From Platynereis dumerilii (Eukaryota; Annelida; Polychaeta; Phyllodocida; Nereididae): a DNA stretch of 64,000 nucleotides. This document shows, piece after piece, positions 12,620 through 23,950 of the stretch. Every line of letters starts with the position of its first letter. The stretch's first letter is position 1. Under the pieces are notes generated by a model. That model had not been told where the DNA came from, made no database searches, and was given only the letters and a program-made list of their open reading frames with translations. The stretch is taken from positions 38,580,011 through 38,644,010 of the forward strand of contig JAPTHN010000003.1 in NCBI GenBank assembly GCA_026936325.1, read 5' to 3'. Made by a program: the position numbers and the translations under genes.

Positions 12620-12712
12620 ACACTATTTACAATCCAGATCTCCGCAACAATTTCCTATATCTGCAGTGTACAATGTGGGAAAACCACACAAATCATAACA
12701 ATGAGCCCAGAA

Positions 12713-12849
12713 TCATATTCGATGGCAAGTAATTCCATCTCCGCTAAAACCAGACGGGCACGGTCCACATTTGAATCCGATTCCTGGAGCCGGAACATCC
12801 TCACAAGCGACTCCGGGATAACATTGACCTCTTTCACATCCTGGGATAT
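12713..12849 (-). CDS. Last exon: thrombospondin-type EGF repeat and stop
   Basis: Acceptor cttgcag precedes 12849. The frame gives IPGCERGQCYPGVACED, then GFKCGPCPSGFSGDGITC, the cysteine pattern and G.kCGpCP.GF.G.G..C signature of thrombospondin/COMP EGF repeats. TGA follows at 12713-12715 with no donor before it. The first two bases complete a GAT codon begun in the exon at 13555. Confidence 0.88.
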
Positions 12850-15800
12850 CTGCAAGACAACATAATTTAATTATTTTATAACGTCTGATTAACTAGGATA
12901 TGAAACCTCAGAGAGTGAATAAGTGATTATCAGTCATTATTATAATAGCCATTGGTTCATCAATGTCATGTATTTCAAATGACATCTTGATTTATAATTT
13001 TGTCATGTAAAGAAATTTTTTTAATTCTTTTTTGCAGAAACAGTACTAACAATCACATAAATAAAATACATTTACATGTAAGTTATTGAAAAATTAGCGT
13101 TATATTAGCATGCATGCTGATAATGACCACATTCACATAATTCGGAAGCCAGATTGTAACAGTGATATTCTTCGGACAAGTGCATTTTGTTATCCAATAC
13201 CATTAGTGCTTCCAAAGAGAGTATCATCAATAAAACTTCATTTTCTAATACATTCTAATTAGGGCTGCACGATAATAGGCTGAGATGCGACATGTATGCG
13301 ATAACTATGTCTCATATCGCAATGTCGATAAATTGTGCAATAAATTCACAACCAAGAAATTTACCCGTAGACTCGCAAACTGTCGTAAAATGATTGAATT
13401 TCATGAGAAGAAATTCCCATTTTTGGGAAAAAATACAGGAAAATTTTTTAATTTATTTATCGCCCCTTTGTGCGATGACATTATCGCCCTACTTGATATT
13501 GCGATAACGATAAATTTGTGATTAATCGTGCAGTCCTAGTTCTAATGCACCAACCTTGATCGCATCGTTGTCCCTCCCATCCACTGTAACAAATACATGT
13601 CCCGTCCGATGTATTACACTGGCCGTTCACACAGTCACATTGGTAGCGACACTCTGGTCCCCAAGTGTTCTTTGCGCATACTGGAAAAAAAACAATAAGG
13701 CATTATAGTTTCAACAATCAATGAAAAATTTACAATCCATTTCAATGTTAAAGACTAGTTTGGAGGAGTGACATGCCTGTGGGAGATGTTTTTAGCTGGC
13801 AATGGGACAGGTAATGTGACCTGAGATGTAACTCAAATATTAGGGGGGATGGGTAGGCCAGGGCATATGATTTGTCTGCTGCTCAAGTCAGGGTATAAAA
13901 TAAGAACATTTTATCACTACGCATATTGTCTTGCGCAAGCTATCACCATTAATATGGATAACAAAACAGTGTTCTTAAGGGCTGGCATTATGATATCAAG
14001 CATTACAAATTTCCAAAAGATGACCAATTGTAGTGATATAACTGATGTGTTCAAACCGCGGAATTTTAATTTTTACTTTTTACCAGAGGAACATTGCTGC
14101 AACTATATTTATTCAACTTCTTTTGTACATGGGTGGCATCTTGATTCTCTGTATGTGGGCAGGCTATGTGCTGAATATAACTCCATATCTAAAACTTCTT
14201 TTTGCCCTTACCATGACAAGTAGCTTCTCCAGGCTTTGGTGTGTAGGTCCCATCGGGGCACGTGAAGCAATCTTCCTGGGAAAACAAAGGTTGGTACGTT
14301 CCGTTTGCACACAACAAACAATCGTTGACCCTTGGGGAATAGTAAGTTCCAGGGAAACAGGGAACTGCAAGAAAGAAGAGAGAGTGAGAAAACATAACAA
14401 GAGCTCCAGGCCTTAGAATATTATCAGATGTAGATGTGGTATTTGTGTAAATTGGACTTCTTTCTCTTTGACCCAAATAAACATCAGATCTACACTGCTC
14501 ACATTATTTAAGGGAGTAAAGTGTCAAAAATTGTCATTTCCAGTTATGGCTGTGTCAGTAAGATGTGTAATGAACAGCCAAAAATAGTGAGTACGTAAGG
14601 ATGTCTTTTACAGAAATTTAGTCAAATTAGCGACAAAACACAGGGTCAACACATCATATGTGGAAACAGACCCTAGGTTAGGTTTAAAATTAGGGTTACA
14701 AAAGTCTTGAAAAAGAGTTAGCTTTATGGATAGGGTAAGGGTTTGAGTTTTGGTTTGAGTTTTGAAGACATGAAAGCCCAAAGTTACCTGTAGAAACAGA
14801 ATTTGTGATAAATGCGATTTAAATGAAGTTGAAAATGAAATACATTGTTTATTGTTATGTCCTAGTCATGGATTACACAGGGAAAATCTTATTACTATAT
14901 CATCTAATGTAATATGCAACTTTGATCAACTCGATAATTTTGAATTTTTTTTAGCCATTATGACATCACGAGAACCCCAATTATTAAAAGCTATAGGTAA
15001 ATTTCTTGTGAGTATTGATGTTTAATGATATAGTCTGCCGTTTTGCATTTCATTTAAATATATATATATAGCCCGTTTTGATTAACTAATTTACTGATTT
15101 GTCATGTTTTAGAATTAACATTTATTAATTGGCTGGAACCTTTAATTTTATTGATATATATTATAAGATTGAAATTGATAATGTCTTTTTAAACTTGCTC
15201 CATTTATTGTATGTTTGTATTATTATTTTTTGTGTTGACAAATGTGTCAGATGTGACATTTACGTTGCCGTAATAAAAAAAAGAAAAAAAAGGGGAAAAA
15301 AAGGTTAACCCTGTGTTTTTGAAATTAAACTTCTGTAACAAATCTCCTCGCACGTCAATGGTCTCTTACATCTGGTGGATTATCTTCCACTGAAACAGCC
15401 ATAACGGGCAAAAAAAAAGAAAGAAACTCTTGCTGCCTTAATTCATGTGAGCTGTGTATCCACATAAATGTTATAGCAAGACTTCAAAACCTGCCTTAAC
15501 AAGTTAGTCTGTTTCCACAAAATGGATGGTTTCCTTGAGGCTTCCCCCACTCCCCTAAAATTCAACAGCAATCACCCATCATTGCTTCACACAGTTCACT
15601 TCCCAACCTCTTCCTAATTTTCCCTCTAGATTCACATCGTTTTTCTCGCTTCCCCATCCCATGTCATTATAGCACAAGAGCACAGAAGAGGGCAACATAT
15701 GCAAGGTGTCCTGTACTAACTTTGCATGACAAGTCAGCTTACAGTCATAATATCACGTGCTGTCCCACATTTCTTTCGCTGCTGCTTAGAAATATCAACA

Positions 15801-18800
15801 TCAAAGTGTTTCACTTAGAACCTTCTATTATAAACTACAATTTATCCTCCACTACCAGGTGACCATCCATTCCTTCATTTGATGTTGATCTACTGTATAC
15901 TATGAATATGACACGCGCAATACAATTAGAGTTAATTGATCCGCATTCCCAGGGATTCACAGTATAATGAAAAACGGTTACATTATATATTGTGCAATTG
16001 ATACTTTAGTGACTTTATCATATGATCTGAAACATCAAGTGTTAACTTTGTTGTATAATGATATTGTCACTAGTCAAAGCAGTTCATGAATTGTACCCTT
16101 GAATTTGTATATATTATGTTTGTTTGTTTGTTTTAAAAAAAAATAATCATAGACCACCTCATAGTGAACATAAATTTGATCAACAAATCTCTCTCTTCCT
16201 TACTTGCTATAACCTATTTTCTTACTTTCTTAATCACCATCATATATCATTACAACCATTTATCATAGTTTTCTGATTATTCGCTCGTATATTTTGTATT
16301 ATATTATATTATTTCTTCCTTCCTTGCTATAATCTATATTATTCTATTGTCTAGCTAAGTGTACTTTTTTTTCTTTTCTTCTTCTTTTTATTGTATTTAT
16401 TTATCTTTATGTTTGCTTCAAATAACATTCTTTCCTAATATACCGTAATGACTCACTCTTAAACTCTTTAACTTATAGCCTGCTTCTATAATTATTTGTA
16501 CTTGTATTTGTATTTCCATTTGGTTAAATTCTTGACTTTGACATTCTCATATTGGTAAAGGCACATATAATTTTGTAATTATCTGCCTACCATTTTTTTA
16601 AAACTAATGCAATATCAATAGATTATCACCTAATGTACTCTTAATGGTCAATAAACTTGAAACTACATTGTACCTGTCTATTATATACCCCTTCTTTAAT
16701 GCACTTTCACTTGATGGGCATTTCTAGCATATCTGATGATGCAACTGTTTTTTCCTATTCTGCTTTATTTATCAGTGAAAAAATAAAACAGGATATGAAA
16801 TAAAACCATATAACCAACCTTTATGAATGTATAAATACTTCTACAAAAAGTGAATTAGATTAAGAATTATTTAAAGGCTTACTGCATTGTTGATTTTTGC
16901 TTCTCATCCCGGGGTCACACTCCACTATGAGACCAGATGTTGACGCCCCCTCAGCCTCGAAATTTCTATTAGCAGCGTTGAAGTTCATTTTGTTCTTGTT
17001 ATAATTATTGAAAGCCGCTGAAAGTTGACGCTTTGCATATAGGACGGCAGCTTTCAGGTACCGCTTGTAGCTGGGTATGCAGTATTGGTCACAGTAACGA
17101 GTTGGTATCCGCATTCTGAAATCAGTATTTCACAATGGATAATTTGCATCGATACCAATTGGGGCTTTTGACTGGGAGTCAGGAGTCGGCAGTCATTGAG
17201 TGGGAGGTTGTAGGGCAGAGTGAGAGTCGAACTTTGATTTTCAGGTGGAGTCGGATTCGGAGCCGAAAGTTCAATTGGTGACTCCTGACACCTAACAATA
17301 ATTTTAATATAATTTCCAAAAGTGCAGTATCAAAAATGTGAAATTTGTCCCAAATTTTACACAAAACTTTCCAGACAAGTGTTCATGTACAGAATCCTTT
17401 GAAAACTTTGTTGAATTCATTTTTCTCCCCTATTAACGAAGTAATATTTGTGTGTAATAAAGCCGACAAGCAGAGAGGCAAAGGAGTTGGAGTCGGTTCA
17501 ATAATTACCCGACTCCGAAGCCTGATAACAATTAAAAGGATGAGATATTAACAAGAATCAGAGTTCCAATGAATATACCAGTGGCAAGTAAAGACCAAGC
17601 TCTTTTAGGCCAGGGCCTGTGCTCTTGGTTTGAGATTTACTCTGCTGCTAAAGAGCCTGAATTTGCCCACAGCGCTCACAGCTCCACCAACAGTTTATTA
17701 TTAGACCTTCACCATTTTAAGGTGAATGATAACAAGACTAAATCAATTTTACTTGCAATAGCTACTTGAAATATCTATGTCTAAATTTTAATATTGAAGA
17801 GTAAAAAGTATTTCTTCTTACCTTCTGCAAATGTCTGGACAATGCTCAGTGCTAACGTCAAACTTCAATGCTGTGACGTTGAACGAAAAGTTGATAGACT
17901 CTTCATCATCGTTAACCCCTCGCCTTTTTCTTCTTCTTTCCGATAGTCCGCAGATGATAGCAATGTCCTTTATCTGACACAAAGGATTTGCTCTCCTGTC
18001 TTTACAGATTCCTTCTCCGTTTAGCACTTCAGCGAATTGTTCTTTAACAGCCTGCTGTTCTTCTTCTGTCAAGTCCTTACATCGCCGGACGAAATAACTA
18101 GAATCAGCTTCAAGTCTAATTCCAGGGAAAAATTCCTCTGCAAAAAATATTTTACAATGCAATTTTTAAAAAACACTCATTTAATATTCGATCGGACTCC
18201 ATTACAAACATAGCATATCCTCTTCAGCAAGTTAGGAAAATTTTTCCTGTAGCTTTTAAACCTTATATTTTATAAACAATTTAGATAGACTGCTCACAAA
18301 TATCATGATCTTAAAACGTGGTCTGTAGAGAAATTGTCACAAATTTGACCATTTCTCTACAGACCGACTGCTGAGCGCAAGCAGGAGACCTCTGTGTGAT
18401 AAATTAATTGTGATTTTAAGAACAAGCCTTTTACTTTTACTTGCTGAAATGTAATAAAATCCAGCATTTCTACGAAATACAGAAAGACTCCAGATCTTAT
18501 TGCACAGCACCTCATGCAATACCAGTTTTTATGGCACCTTCGTAACTATAATATTATGGCACCTCGGAGACTCCCCCCCCCGCCCACACTCCAAATTATT
18601 TAGATTCTGTATACAAATTCTGATTATGAGTAATAATGGATATCTTTACCTATGCATGGTTCGAACTTCGCCTCTGGATCCTCTTGCCTGAAAGTCCACT
18701 GGAAGCCAGTAGTCGGTCCACAAAGTTCATAATTATTTATTCTTGCAGGAAAATCATAGCCAGGGTCACATTTGGCTTGGCAATGTTGAGCATTGTGTTG

Positions 18801-21800
18801 AGTGAACCAGTGGCAGACCAACCCTCCATTTGCTGGGGCTTCAGTTTCCGTTAGATTTGTGCATTCTTTTTCAACTGGAATAAAATAGTCATATACAAAC
18901 AACGTATCAAAATTAAAAAATATGGTGTAGGAGCATAGGCACACATAGTTTTTTTGGGACCCATGCCTCGGGCATGTGATGTTTGCGCGAATTTCATAAT
19001 TAGATTTCATACCTTTCGAAATAACACCCTCTGATACCTTTAGATGATAATATAATATGATGTAGGACTACCTGAATCACCTTAATCAGTTTTAGACCAG
19101 ACTTTTAGTTAATACAAATAAGTAAAAATACATATTTCAAAATTGGTCATTCTGAGATGTCTTCATTGTCAACTTTTAAATCTCACAAAGTTTATGTAAT
19201 TTGGGATTGCAATAATTCTTCAACAGTTCAACTGGAGAATGTTATTTTAAAGATAACTACCTATCTTAAACCCTCGCGGAGGCACAAAATATTTTCACAT
19301 TGAAATGACCTTATTTTTTCCATCAATTGATTTAAATAATGAAAGTGCTTTAAGGATTATCTTTCTTTGAGCAGACATCAGCCATCACACTCATCATATC
19401 AAAATACCTTTGCATTTGTGTTCATCGACATCCAAAGCGTACCCAGGGATGGTGCAGCGACAAGTGTAAGTACCAATCGCATTTTCACAAGTGTCTTCGC
19501 AGGGACCTTTTCCACCATTAGGGAGACATTCATCAACATCTGAAAAGTGAAACACATAATCTTACTCACAATGTTCTTAATGTTGCACATACAGTGCATG
19601 ATACACTCAAAAATTCCTGAGTATATTTAATTTGCTCATGCAGTGAAGCAGATTTAGCCATCACTGCCTAAAGCCAAGTACCCATTTACACCCGGGTGGA
19701 GTGAAGCAAAGACCTATGGCCATGGGAGACCTGCTCAGTTTCTCCAAACCATGGCTAGGACTCAAACCCAATGTCGCAGCTAGCAGGCCAACACATTATC
19801 CGTTAGGCCACAGTGTGTCAAGATCTCATTTATGACAGGATCTGGACCCTTACCTTCACACGGTCCACCAGGGGGTCCTTCGTACCCTTCATCGCATGTG
19901 CAGCCATCTAGTGTGTTTGCCACATCTTCTGTGTGGCTGTTGGCTGGGCATGGAGTGCACTGAACTTCTGAGCTCTTGTATGTGTTCAGAGGGCAGGCTG
20001 AAAGTGGATAATGTTTTAATAAGTCAGTGCAGGTGATGCAGGCTATTTTATAAAAATTACCAAAATTTTACAAGAATATAGATCTCAAAGATATACTGGT
20101 CCGCATAATTATTGCTTAATTTATATGATTTCATGGTTCAAGAACATTATTATCCATTTCAAGTTACAAAAATATTTGAACACCGAATGTCAACCATGTA
20201 AAGAAAATTCAATTTGTGTAACCAGAACATTTCGAACACTACTTGACTTGTACTTGTAATCCATTTCAAGTTACAAGAAAAAATATATATACAAGAAATA
20301 TTCAGTTCAAATAACAAGAATATTCAGGACACTACACACTGCTGCACTTGTAATCCATTTCAAGTCACAGGAATATTCAAGATATGCAATTCAAGTTACA
20401 CAAATATTCAATTCAAGTTACAAGAATATGTATATATACATGACACTATGCACTGTTACACTTGTAATCCTTTTCAAGTTACAAGAAATATCAAGCCTAG
20501 GATATCAAGTATATTCATAATGCTACTCATTTCAACTTACGGGAACACAAGGGATTACTGCCGTCCCAATCTCCAGGATCTCGACAAACTCTTTCGCTGC
20601 TTCCTCTTTCCAGGACATGTCCTGTGTTGCAAGTGAATTTGCATCTAGATCCCAATTTTGTGTCACATTGGCTTATTTGACCAAATGGCGGTGCTCCAAG
20701 TCTCTCACAATTTATCTCTGTAATGTAAAGAATCAGTATCATGTCAGCATGAATTGTTTTTCAGATTTTAGCCTGAATGTCAAAAAAAGTTTTTTGATTT
20801 TGTTTGTTTTCTTGCAACACATAGCACTGTATTTCTGTTTTGGGAGAGAAACTTTTCACCAAAATTTTGGCTCGCTTGCTGGTTATTAGGGCTATCACGA
20901 TTACAGAATTTCAAAATCGATTAATCTATGGCCTAAAATCGAATCGTAATCGATTAATCGCCGTTTTCCCGCCATTCTAGAGAGCAAGGGAAGTTCTATG
21001 TCTTTTTATATCATTGTCTTGAAGCAAAGCCGAGAGGCTAAGATGTTCCATTGAAAATATTAATTGCAATTAGGACTTCACACTTCATTCACATCAATAA
21101 GCTTGAATCAGGTACAACCAATCCAATTAGCCAATCCACTTGAGCAATCCAGTTGCAATTCACTCTTGACAACTGGAAATTGAATGTCATACAGTGTCTT
21201 CAAGGTTCAAATATATAAATAACAGATTAATCGATTTTGCAAAGTGGAATCGATTTTTAACTAAAATCTAATTGGCGACGATTAATAGGTTAATCGTGAG
21301 AGCCCTACTGCTTATATTGGGTCATGGGCTAGAATAGGTCCACACGCAAAACCCATAGGTACTTTTTATTTCGCTGAGAATGTTGGGGACGACTGTAACA
21401 AATTTGAAATATATACATGTATATATTTTTTAAAAATGTATTGATAATCTTTTGGTGTAATGAAAATAGAGACTTTTTTCATGGTCCTATTAAAAAAAGG
21501 TTCCAGCCAACCAGAATCAATCAGATGATCTTTTTAATCCCTTAAACTAGGCACATAAAAATGTTCTACAAAAAGCCAGTTAATGGAATTTTGAGATTTT
21601 CCTTTGAAAATTCAAACACACACACCTTCACAGGGACCTCCAGGAGGACCAGTATAACCGGATTTACACAAACACTGATGCCGCGATGTGCTAGCGACTG
21701 TTGTCGTGTTGCTGTCAGTCGGGCAATTTTTGCACGATCCTGATTCCATGTAGGTTGCAAATCCACAAGCTGAAATAAATGCAAAAGGGGAAAAAAATGT

Positions 21801-23658
21801 TAGAAGAATAAAAGACACGTACATGTACACTCTTAACGCAAAAGGTTCTTGATGGTATATGTAAAGAACCCACAGCCGAAAAAAGGTTCTTGATACATTT
21901 TTTTTAGGGTTCAACTGAATTGAAAAGGTTCAATATACTTGGTAGGAAGTCCCCTATGATGAGACCCTATGCTCCCTCCTAACTTGAGAGAAAAGGGTTC
22001 CATTGCGGGAGTTCAGTGCAGCTGGATTCTCGAAGTGTTGTTTTTGTTTGCTGTTGGAACTTTTTTAAAAGTTGAATTATGAACTTTTTAGGGTTCCTTA
22101 TCTATACCACCTAAAAGAACCCTTAAAGGTTTCATATATGGGCCTATAAACATTTTTGTTGAGAGGGTATGGTATATGATGTATCCTAAGCAGTGGATAC
22201 CTGGATTGAGATCATTTGTTTCTAATTCAAACAATACTGCATTAAGAAATCCGCCATCTGAAATTATTTATATCGAGACTGCTTTGAAGAATTCAAAAGT
22301 TTTTTTTTTTTCACCAAATTTAAATTTATCAAGAAATTGTTCCCTGGGTATCTGATGGTTTCCTTCTGATCGCGAGTGCATCTACAACTAAAAAAGTATC
22401 ATCAGAGGGGCAACCATTAAAATTTCGGGGGGGGGGGGTGTTTGAGTATTTTTAGATAAATAATTTCATGCCCAGTAACATGGTGAATAAAATTTAATAC
22501 ATTCTTTCTGGGCAGTCGTGAAAAAATTATTTCTGGTGAGGGACTTGGGGGCGTATATGTTACAACAAATTGTTCTTTCAATTTGAAACGAATATTTAAG
22601 GGTGTCGCGAGATAGAAATTATGTTCAAATAATGAAATCTAATGGTCACCCCCTACGACTTTTTGCAGCACCTACCAAGGCATTGCGGACGCGCTCCACT
22701 CCAGACTCCGCTCTCCAAGCACGTGATCTCCTCATCTCCAATCATTTCAAATCCTTGGAAGCAGCCGAAACTGACATTGTGAGGAAAAAAGTAGATGGTT
22801 CCGTCTTTGTAGCCATTCTCCGGGATGCCGGGATCTTTGCATATTGCCGCTGAATTACAAAATTATCAGATGAAGTTTAGATGAAAAATAAGATGATTTA
22901 ATTGAGATTGATTTAATTTGTATCAAGAAAAATTAGAAACGAAACAGAAATTTTGGGGAATTTGGTAAAAAGCAGCTATATTCTCACTAACCAGCAGAAC
23001 TAAAAGTGTTTTACACTTGCAAAGTGATAAAATTTTGGATAGAAGTTGAATCAACCGTTCTTTCATCTTATCTTAACTATATATTACAAAAAACTATTTG
23101 ATTAGATCATGATATTTTCTTTGAACATATGGCTATAAAATACATACAGCTGTTTGTTATGAAATAAAAATGGTGAAGTAATAGTCTGTCATTAATTCCT
23201 CCTCTTTTAAAACATTATTGCATGAACCCAGCTGAAATTCATGTATTGCTTCTTATTTTTTGATCATCAAAAATAATTATGTCTTTTTTCCCCCTTCTCT
23301 GCCTTAACTATTCATGCATGTTTTAATGGTGCTCCTGAACATTTTCTTAAATGTGTTTTGATTGACACACAAATCAAAAACTAACAAAGCTTACGGTGGA
23401 TTTGACTAAATTGAATTACTGCATGGAAATTACAAATTATGATTCATGAATGTTTTTAATTTGCCAGTATTATATATATCGTACCATCACACACTGGTTC
23501 AGTGTCATTCCATGCTCCTCCTTCTTCGCAGAATAATGAGCTTGGTCCTTTCAATCTGTATCCTGGCAAGCAGCTAAATTCTGCATTGGAGCCAAAACGA
23601 TGACTGCTGACGCGGACTTCTCCATTTCTTGGAACAAAGGGAGCTTCACATACAATTT
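12713..23658 (-). CDS. Secreted or surface Sushi/ephrin-receptor-like/EGF mosaic protein (12 exons, 5' end missing)
   Basis: Twelve exons join with matching phases, giving in order: Sushi, Sushi, ephrin-receptor-like (GCC2/GCC3 type), Sushi, ephrin-receptor-like, calcium-binding EGF, Sushi-like, a cysteine-containing region of about 183 residues that I do not recognise (two exons), ephrin-receptor-like, EGF, and a final thrombospondin-type EGF. Almost all introns are phase 1, as usual for shuffled extracellular modules. The domain mix recalls SVEP1/polydom-like matrix and adhesion proteins, but no von Willebrand A or pentraxin domain is seen. A multibasic RRRKRR stretch in the central region could be a furin-type cleavage site. 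The first visible exon starts inside a split codon, so the signal peptide lies on an exon I could not identify. Orthology is uncertain. Confidence 0.85.
13260..13538. mobile_element. hAT-type MITE beside a splice donor
   Basis: 279-bp element with ends TAGGGCTGCACGATAAT and TAGGACTGCACGATTAAT (inverse), flanked by attctaat (13252-13259) and gttctaat (13539-13546), 7 of 8 identical. Same TIR family style as 20887-21307. Its right target copy begins only about 6 bp after the donor bases of the exon at 13555. Confidence 0.85.
13555..13680 (-). CDS. Exon: EGF repeat of MEGF/laminin type
   Basis: 126 bp, phase 1 to phase 1, between acceptor ttttttccag and donor gttggt. Encodes CAKNTWGPECRYQCDC followed by VNGQCNTSDGTCICYSGWEG, eight cysteines in the spacing of multiple-EGF-like domains (NTWG.eC...C.C.ngqC....G.C.C..Gw.G..C). 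The donor is weaker than the others in the gene. Confidence 0.88.
13854..14030. repeat. Inverted duplicate of 12371-12534
   Basis: This stretch is the reverse complement of 12371-12534 with few differences. The match includes part of the hAT MITE at 12182-12494 and also its flank (gccagggcatatgattt), so it is a segmental inverted duplication rather than a second insertion. The two copies bracket the last two exons of the gene. Confidence 0.75.
14212..14364 (-). CDS. Exon: ephrin-receptor-like cysteine repeat
   Basis: 153 bp, phase 1 to 1; acceptor ttcttgcag, donor gtaagg. Encodes CFPGTYYSPRVNDCLLC, ANGTYQP, CFTCPDGTYTPKPGEATC: the C.pGty......C..C..gtY.......C..Cp.Gt.t...ga..C pattern of GCC2/GCC3 modules found in SCUBE, SVEP1 and related extracellular proteins. 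Confidence 0.9.
14785..15290 (+). mobile_element. 3' end of a LINE, 5'-truncated
   Basis: The plus strand reads ICDKCDLNEVENEIHCLLLC followed by ...LLKAIGKFLVSIDV and a stop near 15024, resembling the C..C...vEnE.H.l..C zinc motif at the C-terminus of many LINE ORF2 proteins. A 260-bp AT-rich tail ends in a run of A near 15270-15300. Only the last 75 or so codons remain. Confidence 0.6.
15300..16882. other. AT-rich intron, no recognised exon
   Basis: Intron sequence between the exons at 14212 and 16883. Long T- and A-rich stretches and tgtttgtttgtttg; a possible second LINE 3' tail (tcaataaacttgaaac) near 16650. No supported gene. Confidence 0.5.
16883..17115 (-). CDS. Exon: unassigned cysteine-containing region, second part
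   Basis: 233 bp, phase 2 in and phase 1 out; acceptor gatttcag, donor gtaagc. Encodes MRIPTRYCDQYCIPSYKRYL, then an alanine/asparagine-rich helix-like stretch, and VECDPGMRSKNQQC. The last words (v.CdpG......C) resemble the tail of a Sushi or the entry to an ephrin-receptor-like repeat. Reads in phase with the neighbouring exons. No family assigned. Confidence 0.8.
17150..17560. repeat. Dispersed GAGTCGG-rich repeat in an intron
   Basis: Recurrent gagtcgg/ccgactcc words (for example gtggagtcggattcggagcc near 17235 and ttggagtcggttcaat near 17485) suggest a diverged foldback or dispersed repeat. Ends could not be defined. Confidence 0.3.
17822..18137 (-). CDS. Exon: unassigned region with multibasic site
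   Basis: 316 bp, phase 1 in and phase 2 out; acceptor ttttttgcag, donor gtaaga. Encodes EEFFPGIRLEADSSYFVRRC, a charged helical LTEEEQQAVKEQF stretch, GICKDRRANPLCQIKDIAIIC, then LSERRRKRRGVNDDE and INFSFNVTALKFDV, ending CPDICRR. The RRRKRR run fits a proprotein-convertase site, so the protein could be cut here. I do not recognise the fold. Confidence 0.85.
18650..18874 (-). CDS. Exon: Sushi-like module
   Basis: 225 bp, phase 1 to 1; acceptor ttattccag, donor gtaaag. Encodes KECTNLTETEAPANGGLVC, HWFTQHNAQHCQAKCDPGYD and ELCGPTTGFQWTF, ending EPC. The C...p.nG...C.......C...CdpGy......C....g.W.....pC order is that of an extended complement control module with an additional cysteine pair. Confidence 0.87.
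19408..19539 (-). CDS. Exon: calcium-binding EGF repeat
   Basis: 132 bp, phase 1 to 1; acceptor cttttcag, donor gtattt. Encodes VDECLPNGGKGPCEDTC followed by ENAIGTYTCRCTIPGYALD, the DvdEC...C...C.N..Gty.C.C..Gy.l signature of calcium-binding EGF domains. Confidence 0.92.
19640..19825 (-). repeat. tRNA-derived SINE
   Basis: On the minus strand an A-box-like tggcctaacggataatgtg is followed by a B-box-like gggtttgagtcctagcc about 40 bp later, and then about 100 bp of non-tRNA body. The copy lies in an intron of the Sushi/EGF gene. Confidence 0.6.
19854..19997 (-). CDS. Exon: ephrin-receptor-like repeat
   Basis: 144 bp, phase 1 to 1; acceptor actttcag, donor gtaagg. Encodes CPLNTYKSSEVQCTPCPANS, then LDGCTCDEGYEGPPGGPC. 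Similar in layout to the exon at 21626, including the C.C..Gy.GPPGGPCE ending, so the two arose by exon duplication. Confidence 0.9.
20150..20520. repeat. Degenerate tandem repeat in intron
   Basis: The phrase cttgtaatcc.tttcaagt recurs near 20254, 20348 and 20461, interspersed with acaagaatattca words. Period is irregular (about 95-113 bp). No coding sense. Confidence 0.6.
20541..20717 (-). CDS. Exon: Sushi module
   Basis: 177 bp, phase 1 to 1; acceptor cattacag, donor gtaagt. Encodes INCERLGAPPFGQISQCDTK, RCKFTCNTGHVLERGSSERV and CRDPGDWDGSNPLC; the DWdGsnPlC ending with conserved tryptophan is typical of complement control modules. Confidence 0.92.
20887..21307. mobile_element. hAT-type MITE in intron
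   Basis: 421 bp with ends TAGGGCTATCACGATTA and TAGGGCTCTCACGATTA (inverse), and subterminal AATCGATT motifs. Flanks ctggttat (20879-20886) and ctgcttat (21308-21315) match at 7 of 8 bases. No ORF. Confidence 0.85.
21626..21769 (-). CDS. Exon: ephrin-receptor-like repeat
   Basis: 144 bp, phase 1 to 1; acceptor tatttcag, donor gtgtgt. Encodes CGFATYMESGSCKNCPTDS and CLCKSGYTGPPGGPC. Same length and ending as the exon at 19854. Confidence 0.9.
21828..22167. mobile_element. TA-target MITE with aaaggttc motifs
   Basis: Ends CACTCTTAACGCAAAAGG and CCCTCTCAACAAAAATG (inverse), flanked by TA at 21826-21827 and 22168-22169. The body is rich in aaaggttct and its complement agaaccctt, so it can fold. 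Similar words occur at 1-175. Confidence 0.6.
22676..22849 (-). CDS. Exon: Sushi module
   Basis: 174 bp, phase 1 to 1; acceptor taattcag, donor gtaggt. Encodes ICKDPGIPENGYKDGTIYFF, VSFGCFQGFEMIGDEEITC and SGVWSGARPQC, a complete four-cysteine complement control module. Confidence 0.93.
23485..23658 (-). CDS. Exon: first visible Sushi module
   Basis: 174 bp, phase 1 to 1; acceptor attttccag, donor gtacga. Encodes IVCEAPFVPRNGEVRVSS, FSCLPGYRLKGPSSLFCEE and GGAWNDTEPVC. It begins with two bases of a split codon, so at least one upstream exon is missing from the model. Confidence 0.92.
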
Positions 23659-23769
23659 CTGGAAAATAAGTTGAATAATTAAATGTAATTTTTTAATCTC
23701 ATTTTTTTCTTTTGCTTATAAACCGATAAATTAATAAACAGATGAGTGGGGTGGCCAACAGATTTAATT

Positions 23770-23950
23770 AGTTTATTCAATTTTTTTTTGAGGGCACGAA
23801 GTCCTGAATTGTTAAGCCTATCATAAATAATTCCACACAACATGTACAATAATCAATAATTTATTGAGTACTAGCTCAACTGAGCTAATGTTGAATTTGA
23901 TGTATTTTCGAGATTAAATAAAATTTATTCTTATTCTTATTCTCAATTTC
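23770..23950 (+). mobile_element. LINE 3' tail
   Basis: AT-rich 3'-UTR-like sequence ending aaataaaatttattcttattc, a short hexamer-type tail as made by many LINEs. No coding part remains. It lies just upstream of the first visible Sushi exon. Confidence 0.45.
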
